Assembly (NCBI RefSeq): GCF_018967845.1
Contig: NZ_JAHLZZ010000001.1
Coordinates: forward strand, 3,162,001-3,226,000
DNA: 64,000 nt
DNA from: Hymenobacter siberiensis
Lineage (GTDB): Bacteria > Bacteroidota > Bacteroidia > Cytophagales > Hymenobacteraceae
Direction: 5' to 3'
Position 1 is the stretch's first letter, and every line of letters starts with the position of its first letter. The position numbers were made by a program, and so were the translations under genes. Below are positions 44,602 to 53,963 of the stretch, one piece after another. Below the pieces are notes generated by a model. That model was given only the letters and a program-made list of their open reading frames with translations, did no database searches and was not told the origin of the DNA.

Positions 44602-47319
44602 ATGAAAACAGCTTTCTGCCCCCCGGTCGCGGCCTTACCTTTCCAAATGGCACTGGCAGCTGCCGAGCAGCGCATCCAGCAGCTCACCGCGGCCCTGGCG
44701 CAGGCCCGGAAAGCAGAGAAGATGGTGGAACACGTCTCCAAGGGGCTGCTCGAAGGCCTGCTGCTGCTGGATGCCACGGGCACCATTGTGCTGGCCAACC
44801 AGCGCTTTTTCAGCTTACTGGGCTTGTCCGATGAGCCGGATTCCTGGCACGGCCAGCCCTTGCAATGCCTGGCAGCCCTGGTGCAGCCGCTGGTGGCCGC
44901 GCCCGCCGAGCTGGTGCGCTGGGCCGAGCACGAGCCGCACAAGCTGCAGCAGGGCCGGCCGGAATTGCTCCGGCTTCACTGCGGCCCCGTGCTGGCCTGC
45001 GAGATAATGCCGGCAGCGGCTGATGCCGGCCCGGCGGGCACCTGGCTGGTACTGCTACGCGACGTGAGTGAGCAGCAGCAGTACCTGGCGGCACTAAAAT
45101 CGATTTCCAATATTCCTTACGAAAACCCCAGCCCCATTGTGCGCATCGGGGCTAACCGGCAGCAGCTTTATGCCAACCCGGCGGCCAAGCGCGTGGGCCT
45201 GCGCCTGACGCGGTCCGAGCAGGTGCGGCTGCAAAAGCAGCTGCGCTGCGCCGCCGCCGCCGCCCTGGCGCAGGCCACGGCCCAGCAGCTCGAAGTATCG
45301 ATGGGTGAGCTGCTATACAGCGTGGCCGTGATGCCATTCCCGCAGGAAGGCTACGTCAATCTGTATTTCTCCGACATCTCGGAGCGCGAAGCCATGCGCC
45401 GGCAGTTTGCCGAGCATCAGCAGTTTACCCAGCAGGTGCTCGATACCATTCCCGCCCTGGTTTTTGTGCGCGATACGAAGCAGGAGCTGGTTTTCCAGAA
45501 CCCGGCTATGCGAGGCCTGATGGCCAACTCCGGCATGGTACGGCCCGACGCCGTGGCCCCGGATAGCGTGCAGGCCCGGGAGCTGGCCGGGTACGCGGCC
45601 GTCGATGCGCAGGTGCTGGCCACAGACCAGGAAATAACCGTCGAAGAGCCCCACACCTTGCTCGACGGCACCACGCACTGGTTCTATACCGTGAAGCGCC
45701 CCCTGCACCGGCCCGATGGCACGGTGCACGTACTGGGCGTGAGCACCGACATCACGGCCCTGAAGCAGAGCCGGCAAACCCTGGAGCGCAGCGAAAAGCA
45801 GTACCGCGTCATGGTGATGTACAGCCAAGCCCTCATTGGCACCTGTGACATGCAGGGCATCGTCATCAACGCGAGTCCGGCCCTGGCCCGCCTGCTGCAC
45901 GAAGATGCGGCCAAGATGGTCGGCACGTCGGTAACCGTGCACATGACGGAGGAAGACCGCGAGGGCTTTTCATTTTACCTGGAGCAGATTGCCCGCACTG
46001 GTGAGGCAGCGGGGGTGTTACCGGTGCATCCGCGCGGCAGCGACCAGCTGCGCTACCTGCACTACCACAACTATGTGGTGCGCGAGCCTGGCCAGGAACC
46101 CTACATTGTATCGCACAGCCACGATATTACCGGGCGGGTATTGGCCAGCAAGGAGCTAAAGCGGGCCAAGGAAGCTGCTGAAGCCGCCGTGCGGGCCCGC
46201 GAAAACTTCCTGGCCAACATGAGTCACGAAATCCGCACGCCCATGAACGGAGTGCTGGGCGTGGCCAATTTGCTAGCTAAAACATCCCTCAGCCCCGAGC
46301 AGCAGGAGTACCTGCGCATCATCCGCCGCTCGGGGCAGCACCTGCTGGCGGTGCTCAACGATGTGCTCGACATGGCCAAAATCGCCTCCGGCAAGCTGGA
46401 GCTGAATCTGGAATCATTTAATCTGTGTGATTCGGTGACGCATGCTTTACAGCCGCTGGCCTTGCAGGCCCTGGAAAAGGGCCTGCGCTTCGAGGGCACG
46501 CCGCTGAGCGCCACCTGCCCCTACCCCATGGTGCAGGCCGATGCCCACCGCCTGAACCAGATTATGCTGAACCTGGTGAGCAACGCCATCAAATTCACGC
46601 CGGCGGGCGGGCGGGTGAAAGTGCAGAGCGAGCTACTGGGCGAAACCGCCGACACGCTCACCGTGCGGTTTCGCGTGACCGACACGGGCCTGGGCATGCT
46701 CCCCGAAGTGCAGGCACGCATCTTCGAAAGCTTCACCCAGGCCTACGCCGATACAGCGCGGCACTTTGGGGGCACGGGCCTGGGCCTGAGCATCAGCCGA
46801 GGCCTGGTAGAGCAGATGGGCGGTGAGCTGACGGTAACCAGCGCCCCCCACGTGGGCAGCTCCTTTGCCTTCAGCCTCACGCTGGCCAAGGCCGTGGTGC
46901 CGGCCGCAGAAAGCCTGGCGGAAGCCTTCGATACCGGCGTGCTGGCCGGCTTGCGGGTGCTGCTGGTGGAAGACAACGACATCAACCGCTTCGTGGCCCG
47001 GTGCACCATGCAGGAGTGGGGCGTGGTGGTGACCGAAGCCGAAGATGGCGCCAGCGGGGTGGCCCGGTTTGCCCAGGAGCCCTTCGACCTAGTGCTGATG
47101 GACATTCAGATGCCCGGCATGAGCGGCCTGGACGCCACGGCCATCATTCGGGCCCATCCCGAGCCGGCGCGGGCCGCCGTACCCATCCTGGCCCTCACGG
47201 CCAACGCCTTCCACGCCGACCACGAGCGCTACCGCGCCGCCGGCATGAACGACTGCCTGGCCAAGCCCTTCGAAGAAGCCGAGCTCTACACCAAGCTCCT
47301 GAAGCTGCTGCGCTACTAA
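44602..47319 (+). CDS. Hybrid histidine kinase, PAS repeats and receiver
   Basis: 905 residues, no membrane segment. Four PAS-like sensor units lie in residues 40-520 (EGLLLLDATGTIVLANQRFFSLLGLS; NPSPIVRIGANRQQLYANPAA; DTIPALVFVRDTKQELVFQNPA; IGTCDMQGIVINASPALARLL). A HisKA box NMSHEIRTPMNGVLG follows, then HATPase (MLNLVSNAIKFTPAGG, VTDTGLGM, GGTGLGLSISRGL) and a C-terminal REC domain (VLLVEDNDINR, phospho-Asp in LVLMDIQMPGMSG, Lys in LAKPF). It lies 31 bases after the BLUF gene and near EPS locus 1, so a light or redox input to polysaccharide control is conceivable but unproven. Confidence 0.9.
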   Translation: MKTAFCPPVAALPFQMALAAAEQRIQQLTAALAQARKAEKMVEHVSKGLLEGLLLLDATGTIVLANQRFFSLLGLSDEPDSWHGQPLQCLAALVQPLVAAPAELVRWAEHEPHKLQQGRPELLRLHCGPVLACEIMPAAADAGPAGTWLVLLRDVSEQQQYLAALKSISNIPYENPSPIVRIGANRQQLYANPAAKRVGLRLTRSEQVRLQKQLRCAAAAALAQATAQQLEVSMGELLYSVAVMPFPQEGYVNLYFSDISEREAMRRQFAEHQQFTQQVLDTIPALVFVRDTKQELVFQNPAMRGLMANSGMVRPDAVAPDSVQARELAGYAAVDAQVLATDQEITVEEPHTLLDGTTHWFYTVKRPLHRPDGTVHVLGVSTDITALKQSRQTLERSEKQYRVMVMYSQALIGTCDMQGIVINASPALARLLHEDAAKMVGTSVTVHMTEEDREGFSFYLEQIARTGEAAGVLPVHPRGSDQLRYLHYHNYVVREPGQEPYIVSHSHDITGRVLASKELKRAKEAAEAAVRARENFLANMSHEIRTPMNGVLGVANLLAKTSLSPEQQEYLRIIRRSGQHLLAVLNDVLDMAKIASGKLELNLESFNLCDSVTHALQPLALQALEKGLRFEGTPLSATCPYPMVQADAHRLNQIMLNLVSNAIKFTPAGGRVKVQSELLGETADTLTVRFRVTDTGLGMLPEVQARIFESFTQAYADTARHFGGTGLGLSISRGLVEQMGGELTVTSAPHVGSSFAFSLTLAKAVVPAAESLAEAFDTGVLAGLRVLLVEDNDINRFVARCTMQEWGVVVTEAEDGASGVARFAQEPFDLVLMDIQMPGMSGLDATAIIRAHPEPARAAVPILALTANAFHADHERYRAAGMNDCLAKPFEEAELYTKLLKLLRY

Positions 47320-47399
47320 TACGCTGAATTTTAGCTGCTAACACTGGATAAACCCAGCACTGGCTCATCACGATGCTTTCGGATTTGTCACCTCCTTCC

Positions 47400-48053
47400 A
47401 TGAAAATCACTGCTTTTCTTCGTTGCAGCTTGCTAGCCTTTGCCACTGCGGCCTGCGTGGCACCCGGCCACGTGCTGCAGCACCTGCCTTCGGCCGTCAA
47501 TAACCATCTGCTACCGCCCCTGGAGCCCACCGTAGCAACGGATGCGCTGAACAACATCGACAGCGCATCGCACGATGACCGGCTGCGCTTGTTCCAAAAC
47601 GAAATTTACCGCAATGTGGCGGAGCCAACCAGCATGACCAGCCTGGGCTCGGCCCTGCTGCAGGTGCCCGAAGTTGAGGTGAAGCGTACCGGCCGCATGC
47701 TGCAAGTAGTTCAGCTGCTTACGATGCTCACGCCCAGCCTCGTGGGTCTGCCGCTGGAAACCTACCAAACCACCCTCACGGCCCGGGTACAAATCCGGGA
47801 CCTGCAAGGCAAAGTGCTGGGCGAATACGAGGGCCACGGGCAGGCCAGGGTGCAGGTGGCGATGTACTACGGCTACTCGCAGCGGCACGCCCCCGGCCTG
47901 TCCGATGCCCTGGCCCTGCGCATGGCCCTGGCCCAGATTCGGCAGCAGCTCGACACGGCGGCCACCCGCCTGCGGCCGCTGCTGCTGGCCGCCGGCCCGG
48001 TCGTGACCACCGGCGGGCACCCCGAATCCAAGGCCGCCGCCGGCCAGCATTAG
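47400..48053 (+). CDS. Hypothetical lipoprotein
   Basis: 217 residues from ATG at 47400 (MKITAFLRCSLLAFATAAC); a lipobox with Cys at position 19. The mature part is soluble, with a beta-rich middle (VEVKRTGRMLQVVQLL, YQTTLTARVQIRDLQGKVLGEYEGHGQARVQVAMYYGYSQR) and a helical C-terminus (ALRMALAQIRQQLDTAATRLRP). I do not recognise the family. It follows the hybrid kinase by 80 bases on the same strand. Confidence 0.7.
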   Translation: MKITAFLRCSLLAFATAACVAPGHVLQHLPSAVNNHLLPPLEPTVATDALNNIDSASHDDRLRLFQNEIYRNVAEPTSMTSLGSALLQVPEVEVKRTGRMLQVVQLLTMLTPSLVGLPLETYQTTLTARVQIRDLQGKVLGEYEGHGQARVQVAMYYGYSQRHAPGLSDALALRMALAQIRQQLDTAATRLRPLLLAAGPVVTTGGHPESKAAAGQH

Positions 48054-48195
48054 CGCTACCTGTCGCGGGTTCGCATAATCCTCCGATTGGAAGCCGGGCC
48101 GCTACTTTATGCCCCACCCCCTTTCTTCTTATCACCCTATTTCCATGGCTGCATTTATACATTTACGTACATTTTTAGCACTGATTACTTATATA

Positions 48196-49331
48196 CTGAT
48201 GTTACGCACGGAGTTGGCCGAGTTGGTGGTACATGGCTTTCAGGCCGACGGTATAGAGCTGGGCTTTGAGGCGGAAATGCCCGATGCCGCACTTGAGCTT
48301 AAGCACTTCCAGTTTGGTGTAGGCCAGCACGGCGGCGAAGAAATGGGTGGCCTGCGTGGCCAGGGTTTTGGTGGGTGATTTGCCCATCGAGGCGTTCTGT
48401 TTGAGCGACTTGTGGTATTCTTCCACACAAAAAGCTTGATGCGCTTTTCCACCGTCTCTGGTAAATCGTGGTCAGTTGGGCCTGGTCCAGGTCGGTGTCG
48501 CTGCTGACCAAATACAGAATGCCCTGACTACCGTCTTGGTTTGTGAAGACTTGCTTAGTTACGAGCACCGCCTCTTGGACGGACCACAAATAGACGCGCA
48601 AAGGCTGCGTATCGGGAAACACCAGCGACTGCACGGCCTGGAGCTGGCCGGCGGCCCGCGCGGCCGCGCTCAAAGCCACGGTGCGGCTGCTTTCAAGGGC
48701 AAAAACAAAGTGGTGGCCCAGCGCCCGCACCAGGCTCATATTCTCGGCCGAGGCGTACCAGCTGTCGGCCAGCAAGTAGCGGTAGGCCACCTGTTGCTGA
48801 GCCACGCGCAGCATTTGCTGCAGGCACTCATTCTTGGTGAATGGACTCTGGTAGCTGGTTTTCTGGGTCTTGGGCTGGTAAACGGGCACGGTTTTGCGCA
48901 CCAGCTCGACGGCAATGGGCAGGGCCAGTTCGCCGGCCTGATAGAGTAGGCTGACAAAGTTGAGGCCCTTGACGTAGCGCTGCTGACTGTGGTCCCAATG
49001 CTTGCAAATCAGCTCGTTGGCATCGGTGTGCGCCTTCTCCAGCACCGAATCGTCCACGATGAGCACCGCGAACTCGTCGGCCGGTCGCCGGGCCTCGGCC
49101 TGGCGAATCAGGGGCTTGGCCTGCCGCCAGATGTCGGCCGGGCCGTAGGTAGTCTGGCTCAGCCAGCGCGTGACGTGGTCGTGGCTCAACGCCCCGTCCA
49201 GCAGCCGCGACAAGCCCGTGGCCGTGGTCGGGCCCGTCGAACTTAGCAAATAATCTGTGTACAGGTCCAGCGTGCAAGTCATCATAAGCAGTGTTAACCG
49301 GCCAACCAACTCAACGACTGCGTAATATCAG
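48196..49331 (-). mobile_element. IS701-family insertion sequence
   Basis: 1136 bases bounded by imperfect terminal inverted repeats: left CTGATGTTACGCA, right (inverted) CTGATATTACGCA, both followed by GTTGG-rich sequence. Target duplication TTATATA at 48189-48195 and 49332-49338, seven bases. It carries one transposase gene on the minus strand, whose stop codon is part of the left TIR. The exact duplication suggests a recent insertion, yet the transposase is already frameshifted. Confidence 0.85.
48202..49285 (-). pseudogene. IS701-type DDE transposase, frameshifted
   Basis: Starts MMTCTLDLYTDYLLSSTGPTTATGLSRLLDG, runs through the first catalytic Asp in VLIVDDSVLEKAHTDANELICKHWDHSQ, the second in YLLADSWYASAENM, and reaches TIYQRRWK at 48446. 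The Y-x2-R-x3-E-x6-K motif should continue VEEYHKSLKQ; instead 19 extra bases (48427-48445) shift the frame. After them VEEYHKSLKQNASMGKSPTKTLATQATHFF resumes in the new frame to the stop at 48202. The third catalytic Glu is thus out of frame and the element cannot move itself. Confidence 0.85.
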
Positions 49332-50317
49332 TTATATATTGACTACTCCGCTGCTGAGCTATGGGCAGGCAGGCAAACCCGTAGCCGGCCTGGCCGTGCT
49401 CACCGGCCGGGTGAACGGCGCCACCACCGATTCGGTGGTGGTGTCGCTGCGCGAGAACCTGCTTGAGCCGGCGGAAAAGCTATTCCGCACGCGCCTGAGC
49501 AGCAAGGGCGAGTTCCGGCTGGCCGTGCCCGTGAGCGGCCCCACCAAGGCCGATTTGGTGTACGGCGACGACGTGGCACCGCTGTTTCTGGACCCCGGCA
49601 CCGATATGGACGTGCGCTTCAGGGGCAGCGACATGGCGGGCACCTTGAAATTTAAAGCCAACGACGTGCCCACCGGCCTGGCCACCAAGCTGCGCAACGG
49701 CGCCAACCTGACCGACGAGCAGCGCCAACAGGCCGCCAACGCCAACAACTACCTGGTAGAAGCCGATGCCCAGTTTGTGGAAAACGATGACTTCCAGGTA
49801 CTACCCGATAACATTCAGCTCTACGAAGCGCCGTTTCTGTCATTTCTGGAGTACCGCCGCAAGCACGAGTTCGAGTTTCTGGAAGACCACGCGGCCAGGC
49901 AGTCGTTCACGCAGGATTTCTACAACTACGCCCACGCCGAAGTGGTGTACGCCTATGCCAACGACAAGCTGACGTTTCAGGACCTGCGCGAACAGGTGGT
50001 GAACACCGAAGGCCGCCTGAAAATGGCCCCCGACTACTACAGCTTCCTGCGCGAGCCCGGCCTGCTCAACGAGCCAAGAAGCTGCCCGGCGTGCAGCTGC
50101 ACCTCAGCGGTGGCCTGCGCTCGGCCCTGGCGCAGGTCTATGCCTTACAGGACGTGCCAACCTACCTGCTAGTGGGCGAAGACGGCACCTTTCTCAATAT
50201 CAGGCCCAAGCGCCTGAGCAGCCGCGCCGCCATGGACGAAATCAATGAGTCGTTCGGCAAAGCCAGCACCTATACGATGGCCATTGAGCTGGCCGCCGGC
50301 AAGAAATAAGCGAAGGG

Positions 50318-51073
50318 TCAGGCCACGTTGCGCAGGCCCGCACGCGGCCGCCGCATCGCAACCCCGGACGCCACCACCACCCCCGCCATGGCCGCCGATA
50401 GCGCGGTGACCACAATCTCGAAATTATCGAGGGCAAAATCGGCCAACAGCAGGCGCAGCAGCAGCAGCGTCAGGGCCGTGCCGCTGGCCAGCAGCCAGTA
50501 GCGCCCAATGGTGCCGGCCGGCACGGCGGCTACTACCAGCTGGGGCAGCCGCCACACAAACCGCAGCAGCAGCGCGGCCCCAAAGGTGGAAGTGAATACC
50601 GCGAGTACCACGAATACCGCCGGCGAAAACGGCCCGATGTGCAGGTGCGCTTTCAGCCACGGGAAGTATGGCACCAGCTGGCCCCGGCGGTGCGTGAAGC
50701 TGTCCCAGATAAGATGCGTGGCGGCCCCGATGATAATGCTCAGTAGCACCACCGCGTAGTGCCGGCGGAAGTAGCGCCCCCAATCCGCGTCCTGAAACCG
50801 CGCCAGCCGCTGCCGCAGGAACCGGGGCAGGTGCGCAATGAGCGGGTCGCGCACCACCCCGTGAAACAGAAACGCCAGCCCCAGCGAAACGGGGCAGCTG
50901 AAATACAGAATACTGGCCAAGGTATGGCTGTGCCCGTTGTACAGACCCAGCCGCAGAAACTTCTCAAAATCGGGGGAAATGCTGCTTATAATCAGCCCCG
51001 TAGCCGAAAGCCGGGTTTTGTGGTGGCGCAGCAGCGGCAGCACCGCCGCAACGTGAAACAGGGTAAAAGGCAT
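50318..51073 (-). CDS. DUF4184 family membrane protein
   Basis: 251 residues starting MPFTLFHVAAVLPLLRHHKTRLSATGLIISSISPDFEKFLR, the defining N-terminus of DUF4184, followed by six hydrophobic helices (ILYFSCPVSLGLAFLFHGVV, YAVVLLSIIIGAATHLIWDSFTH, FSPAVFVVLAVFTSTFGAALLL). H, D and the THLIWDSFTH segment resemble the YdjM/LexA-regulated hydrolase-like clan with conserved His/Asp. Function unknown. It is the last minus-strand gene of EPS locus 2, converging on the broken TlpA-like gene nine bases away. Confidence 0.82.
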   Translation of the reverse strand: MPFTLFHVAAVLPLLRHHKTRLSATGLIISSISPDFEKFLRLGLYNGHSHTLASILYFSCPVSLGLAFLFHGVVRDPLIAHLPRFLRQRLARFQDADWGRYFRRHYAVVLLSIIIGAATHLIWDSFTHRRGQLVPYFPWLKAHLHIGPFSPAVFVVLAVFTSTFGAALLLRFVWRLPQLVVAAVPAGTIGRYWLLASGTALTLLLLRLLLADFALDNFEIVVTALSAAMAGVVVASGVAMRRPRAGLRNVA

Positions 51074-51109
51074 TGGCAGGAAAAAAACGGAACGGCAAAG
51101 AACAATCCT

Positions 51110-52027
51110 TCAGCGCACAGCTGAAGCCTGCGCGGTGGATATCAGGCATTGGCCCATCGGCTTTATTTCTGCGGAAGTGCGGTGCGCGGCATCCAGCGCG
51201 TCTAGTACAGCGGCATCCGGATTCGGCGCAAACTTGCGGGCCCAGAGCTTGGGCGAGGCCAGCAGGGCCGGCAGGTCGGCGCGGGTGAGGGTGCGGGGGC
51301 TGGGGCCGCCGCCGGCCCAGTCGATGTAGCGCAGGTTGTCGTTGACGATGCTGGGGCGGAGCGGCGAATTATACAGAATAGTGTGAATCAGAAACTCGTC
51401 GGAGCCCCAGGTGAGGCGGGCGAAACGTCGTAGCCGTGGCTGGCGGTCCAAGAAGGCGAGCAGGTAGGTAGCGGCGGCGCGGCTGAGCGTGTACCAGCCG
51501 CCCATGTTGCCGCCGTGCAGCACGTAGGGCAAGGGAAACCGGCGTTTGGGCAGCAGGGCATTCAGAACTTTCTGCACGGCGTGGCTCCCGGCAAACGGAA
51601 ATTCCGTGAGGTGGTAGCGCTCCACGCGGCGCGCATTGGCCTGCCACCAGGCCGAGCCCAGCGGCTCGCACTCAATGAAGGACTGCCCCACCTGCTGCTG
51701 AAAAAACCGATGAATCTGCTCGGCCGATTTCAGCGGGTAGTCCTGGCCGCTCAGCACGTTGATGAAGTCGTAGTGGGCGGAATGGGCCAGGATTTCGCGG
51801 CTGCCCGCCAGAACCACGTTGGTCAGGCTGTAGCCGCCCCATTGCACGTCGAGGCGCGTGCGGGTGAAGAACACCCCGGCCCGGTCTTGCAGGCGGGCGA
51901 AGGGCGACAAATCGGCTTTTTTATCGATGTGGATGTAGCAATCAGCATTGGGGTGCGCCAGGGCAGCGAGCAGGCGCGCCAGCTGCGCGGGGCCCTGGTG
52001 CGTGAGGATAAGGTGGGCAATGCGCAT
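51110..52027 (-). CDS. GT14-type beta-1,6-N-acetylglucosaminyltransferase-like
   Basis: 305 residues. Core-2/I-branching family pattern: MRIAHLILTHQGPAQLARLLAALAHPNADCYIHIDKKAD at the start, WGGYSLTNVVLAGSREILAHSAHYDFINVLSGQDYPLKS in the middle and WGSDEFLIHTILYNSP with the catalytic acidic residues. In bacteria these transfer sugars during capsule or exopolysaccharide synthesis; sugar identity is unknown. It starts 12 bases after the flippase stop, in the same operon. Confidence 0.88.
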   Translation of the reverse strand: MRIAHLILTHQGPAQLARLLAALAHPNADCYIHIDKKADLSPFARLQDRAGVFFTRTRLDVQWGGYSLTNVVLAGSREILAHSAHYDFINVLSGQDYPLKSAEQIHRFFQQQVGQSFIECEPLGSAWWQANARRVERYHLTEFPFAGSHAVQKVLNALLPKRRFPLPYVLHGGNMGGWYTLSRAAATYLLAFLDRQPRLRRFARLTWGSDEFLIHTILYNSPLRPSIVNDNLRYIDWAGGGPSPRTLTRADLPALLASPKLWARKFAPNPDAAVLDALDAAHRTSAEIKPMGQCLISTAQASAVR

Positions 52028-52039
52028 TTGGAGAGTCGG

Positions 52040-53449
52040 TTAGCGGTTGGGTTTTGGCGTTGGGCGGCTCATATTCCAGGCCGCTGCGTCGTGGGCGGGT
52101 GCCAACATGGCCCGGCCCGTCAGGTGCCGGAACAGGCGTTGGATTTCCAGCAGCCCATCCCGCAGGATTTCCGGGATGGCAATGGGCAAGGACTTATTCA
52201 GCAGAAAGTAGCCGAACACAAACCCGGACACGATGGTGGGCAGGCTGGCCAGCGCCACGCCGTAGATGTTGTGGCAAAAATGAATGCCGATGAAGTCGCC
52301 AGCCACATTCACGGCCAGCATCAGCAGCACCTTCAGCAGGTTCAGGCGGGGCTTGTTCAGCACGTCGAGGGCCACGCCGCTGAAACGGTCGATGGGAAAG
52401 AGCACGGCCATGGCGATGGCAATACGGAGCAGGTTGGCGGCCTCGGTACCGGCATATTTGCTGCCCCCGATGAGGCGAATCGGCACATCGGCCAGTAGCA
52501 CGGTGGCCACTATCACGGGCAGCAGCAGCCAGGTGAGCAGGCCCGCGTTGCGCCGGATAATGCGGGCCATTTCCGGCGTATTGCCCTGGTTGAAAGCGGC
52601 CGAGAGCGAGGGCATGGCCGTGGCCATAAAGCTGCGCAGCGGAATTTCGATGATTTCCATGAAGCGCTGGGCCAGGTTGTACACCGCCAGCGGGGCCGGC
52701 CCTAGCAGGAAGTTGATGATGAACGTATCGGAGCTGCGCAGCAGGCTGGAGCCGATGTAGCTGCCCACGCTATACTTGCCGAAGTGGCTCAGCTCCCGCA
52801 CGCAGGCGGCGGTGCGGGCCGGCAGGTCGCCGATGCGCGTCCAGCCCATGAGCAGGGCCACGAGGCTGGTGAGCGCGGCAGCCACAAGATTGCAGTACAG
52901 CACCCGTTCCAGCGTGGTTTGGTGCAGCAGCATGAGCGTGATAATGCCCAGGATAAAGGTGCCCTGCGTGAGCAGCCGCAGGTAGAGCAGCTTGTCGAAC
53001 CGCAGCTGGGCCTGCAGCACGCACGCCGCCAGAAACGACGGCAGCGTGAGCACAAACGTGACCGGAAACCACTTAATAAACAGCGCCAGGCTGATATTGG
53101 CCACCGGGCTGGGCCACAGCCGAGCCAGCAGCGCCAGCGCAATCAAAGTGCCGGTGATGAGCAGCGCCAGCACCCAAGTCGAGCCCACTACCTCGGCCGC
53201 TCGGACCCGCGACGCGCCCGAATACGAGCGAATAAACGCCGTGGTGATGCCCCCGGCGCGCAACGCATCGCCCAGGCCCAGGATGGAAACAAAAAACACC
53301 CAGGCCCCGATTTCCTGCACCGACAAGGCCCGAAACAACAGCGAAACCGACACTACCGTGAGCCCCGACGCCACCAGATTGCCGGCCAGCGACAGCGCCT
53401 GGTTGTTGCGCAGCAATGGCCTGAGCTTGTTGAGGAAGGGAATTTTCAT
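52040..53449 (-). CDS. Polysaccharide flippase of EPS locus 2
   Basis: 469 residues, about 12-14 hydrophobic segments; N-terminus LSLAGNLVASGLTVVSVSLLFRALSVQEIGAWVFFVSILGLGDALRAGGITTAFIRSYSGA is typical of MOP/PST flippases, as is VGSYIGSSLLRSSDTFIINFLLGPAPLAVYNLAQRFMEIIEIPL. It would export lipid-linked repeats for locus 2. Upstream stands a 24-base-arm hairpin (53503-53566), so it may have a separate transcript from the glycosyltransferase genes. Confidence 0.87.
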   Translation of the reverse strand: MKIPFLNKLRPLLRNNQALSLAGNLVASGLTVVSVSLLFRALSVQEIGAWVFFVSILGLGDALRAGGITTAFIRSYSGASRVRAAEVVGSTWVLALLITGTLIALALLARLWPSPVANISLALFIKWFPVTFVLTLPSFLAACVLQAQLRFDKLLYLRLLTQGTFILGIITLMLLHQTTLERVLYCNLVAAALTSLVALLMGWTRIGDLPARTAACVRELSHFGKYSVGSYIGSSLLRSSDTFIINFLLGPAPLAVYNLAQRFMEIIEIPLRSFMATAMPSLSAAFNQGNTPEMARIIRRNAGLLTWLLLPVIVATVLLADVPIRLIGGSKYAGTEAANLLRIAIAMAVLFPIDRFSGVALDVLNKPRLNLLKVLLMLAVNVAGDFIGIHFCHNIYGVALASLPTIVSGFVFGYFLLNKSLPIAIPEILRDGLLEIQRLFRHLTGRAMLAPAHDAAAWNMSRPTPKPNR

Positions 53450-53502
53450 GCGGCAGGAAATCAGAGCAAAAAGTGCTTAGCGGCTATCTGGGTCGGACCG
53501 AA

Positions 53503-53566
53503 ACTTTCCCTGGGCTGACAGGCTTACCGCGTTGGAGCGCCATAAGCCTGTCAGCCCAGGGAAAGT
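53503..53566. repeat. Inverted repeat with 24-base perfect arms
   Basis: Arms at 53503-53526 and 53543-53566 (inner part GGGCTGACAGGC) around a 16-base loop, between the small secreted peptide gene and the flippase gene. It may end the upstream transcript. Confidence 0.75.
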
Positions 53567-53598
53567 CGATTGATTGGGGCAGCTTATTTATCGGTGGC

Positions 53599-53754
53599 TT
53601 AGTGGGCCGCCGGACGATGCATGCTGCGGCCGTTCTTCATGTAGCTACGAACATGCTTTTGATAGGCCGAAGGCTTTCCGAAGCCTAAAATATTGATGGC
53701 GTTAGCAGTTGGCGCGAAGAACAGGATGGCGAGAATGATGGTGAGGGTACGCAT
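53599..53754 (-). CDS. Small secreted peptide
   Basis: 51 residues from ATG at 53754 (MRTLTIILAILFFAPTANA), a clean signal peptide followed by a basic 32-residue mature part INILGFGKPSAYQKHVRSYMKNGRSMHRPAAH. No known family. The signal peptide and unrelated surroundings make it more likely real than chance. An earlier ATG (53781) would blur the signal peptide. It stands alone between the flippase and glycosyltransferase genes; 53755-53963 has no other gene. Confidence 0.55.
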   Translation of the reverse strand: MRTLTIILAILFFAPTANAINILGFGKPSAYQKHVRSYMKNGRSMHRPAAH

Positions 53755-53963
53755 GGTTGGATAGGGAAAGTGTGAATTCATTTAGAAAATTGTGGTGAGG
53801 GCAACAACGATGGCAACCAGGAGCACGGCTTCCGCGTCCGAGCCAAATTCGGGCTATCTTACATTATTTCAATTGTTTATAGTTGATGCAAACCCAGGCG
53901 GCGTGCTTTGGGTCGGTGATAAGCGGGGGCCGCTGCTTGAAGCATGACCTCCTGTTTGGGTGC

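Larger units (their letters stand above)
48145..50309 (+). pseudogene. TlpA-like thioredoxin-fold protein gene, IS-split and deleted
   Basis: Remnant of a secreted TlpA/ResA-like protein. Codons 1-17 (48145-48195, MAAFIHLRTFLALITYI) are cut by an IS701-type element. Removing the IS and one target copy joins ATA directly to TTG at 49339 in frame, rebuilding a perfect signal peptide LALITYILTTPLLSYGQA. The next 245 residues (KPVAGLAVLTGRVNG...YYSFLREPGLLNEP) are the N-terminal non-thioredoxin domain. Near 50075 the frame jumps; the continuation (KKLPGVQLHLSGGLRSALAQVYALQDVPTYLLVGEDGTFL) is the end of a thioredoxin fold with its cis-Pro loop. The expected stretch with the CxxC active site is missing, so there is a deletion as well as a frameshift. 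The gene is dead twice over. Confidence 0.82.

Noticed and set aside
53455-53480. Third sigma-54-like site upstream of the locus 2 flippase (AGCAC...TGC on the minus strand)
   Set aside because: The GG doublet is absent and the spacing to GC is two bases short; no ATACTGAnnATCA element.
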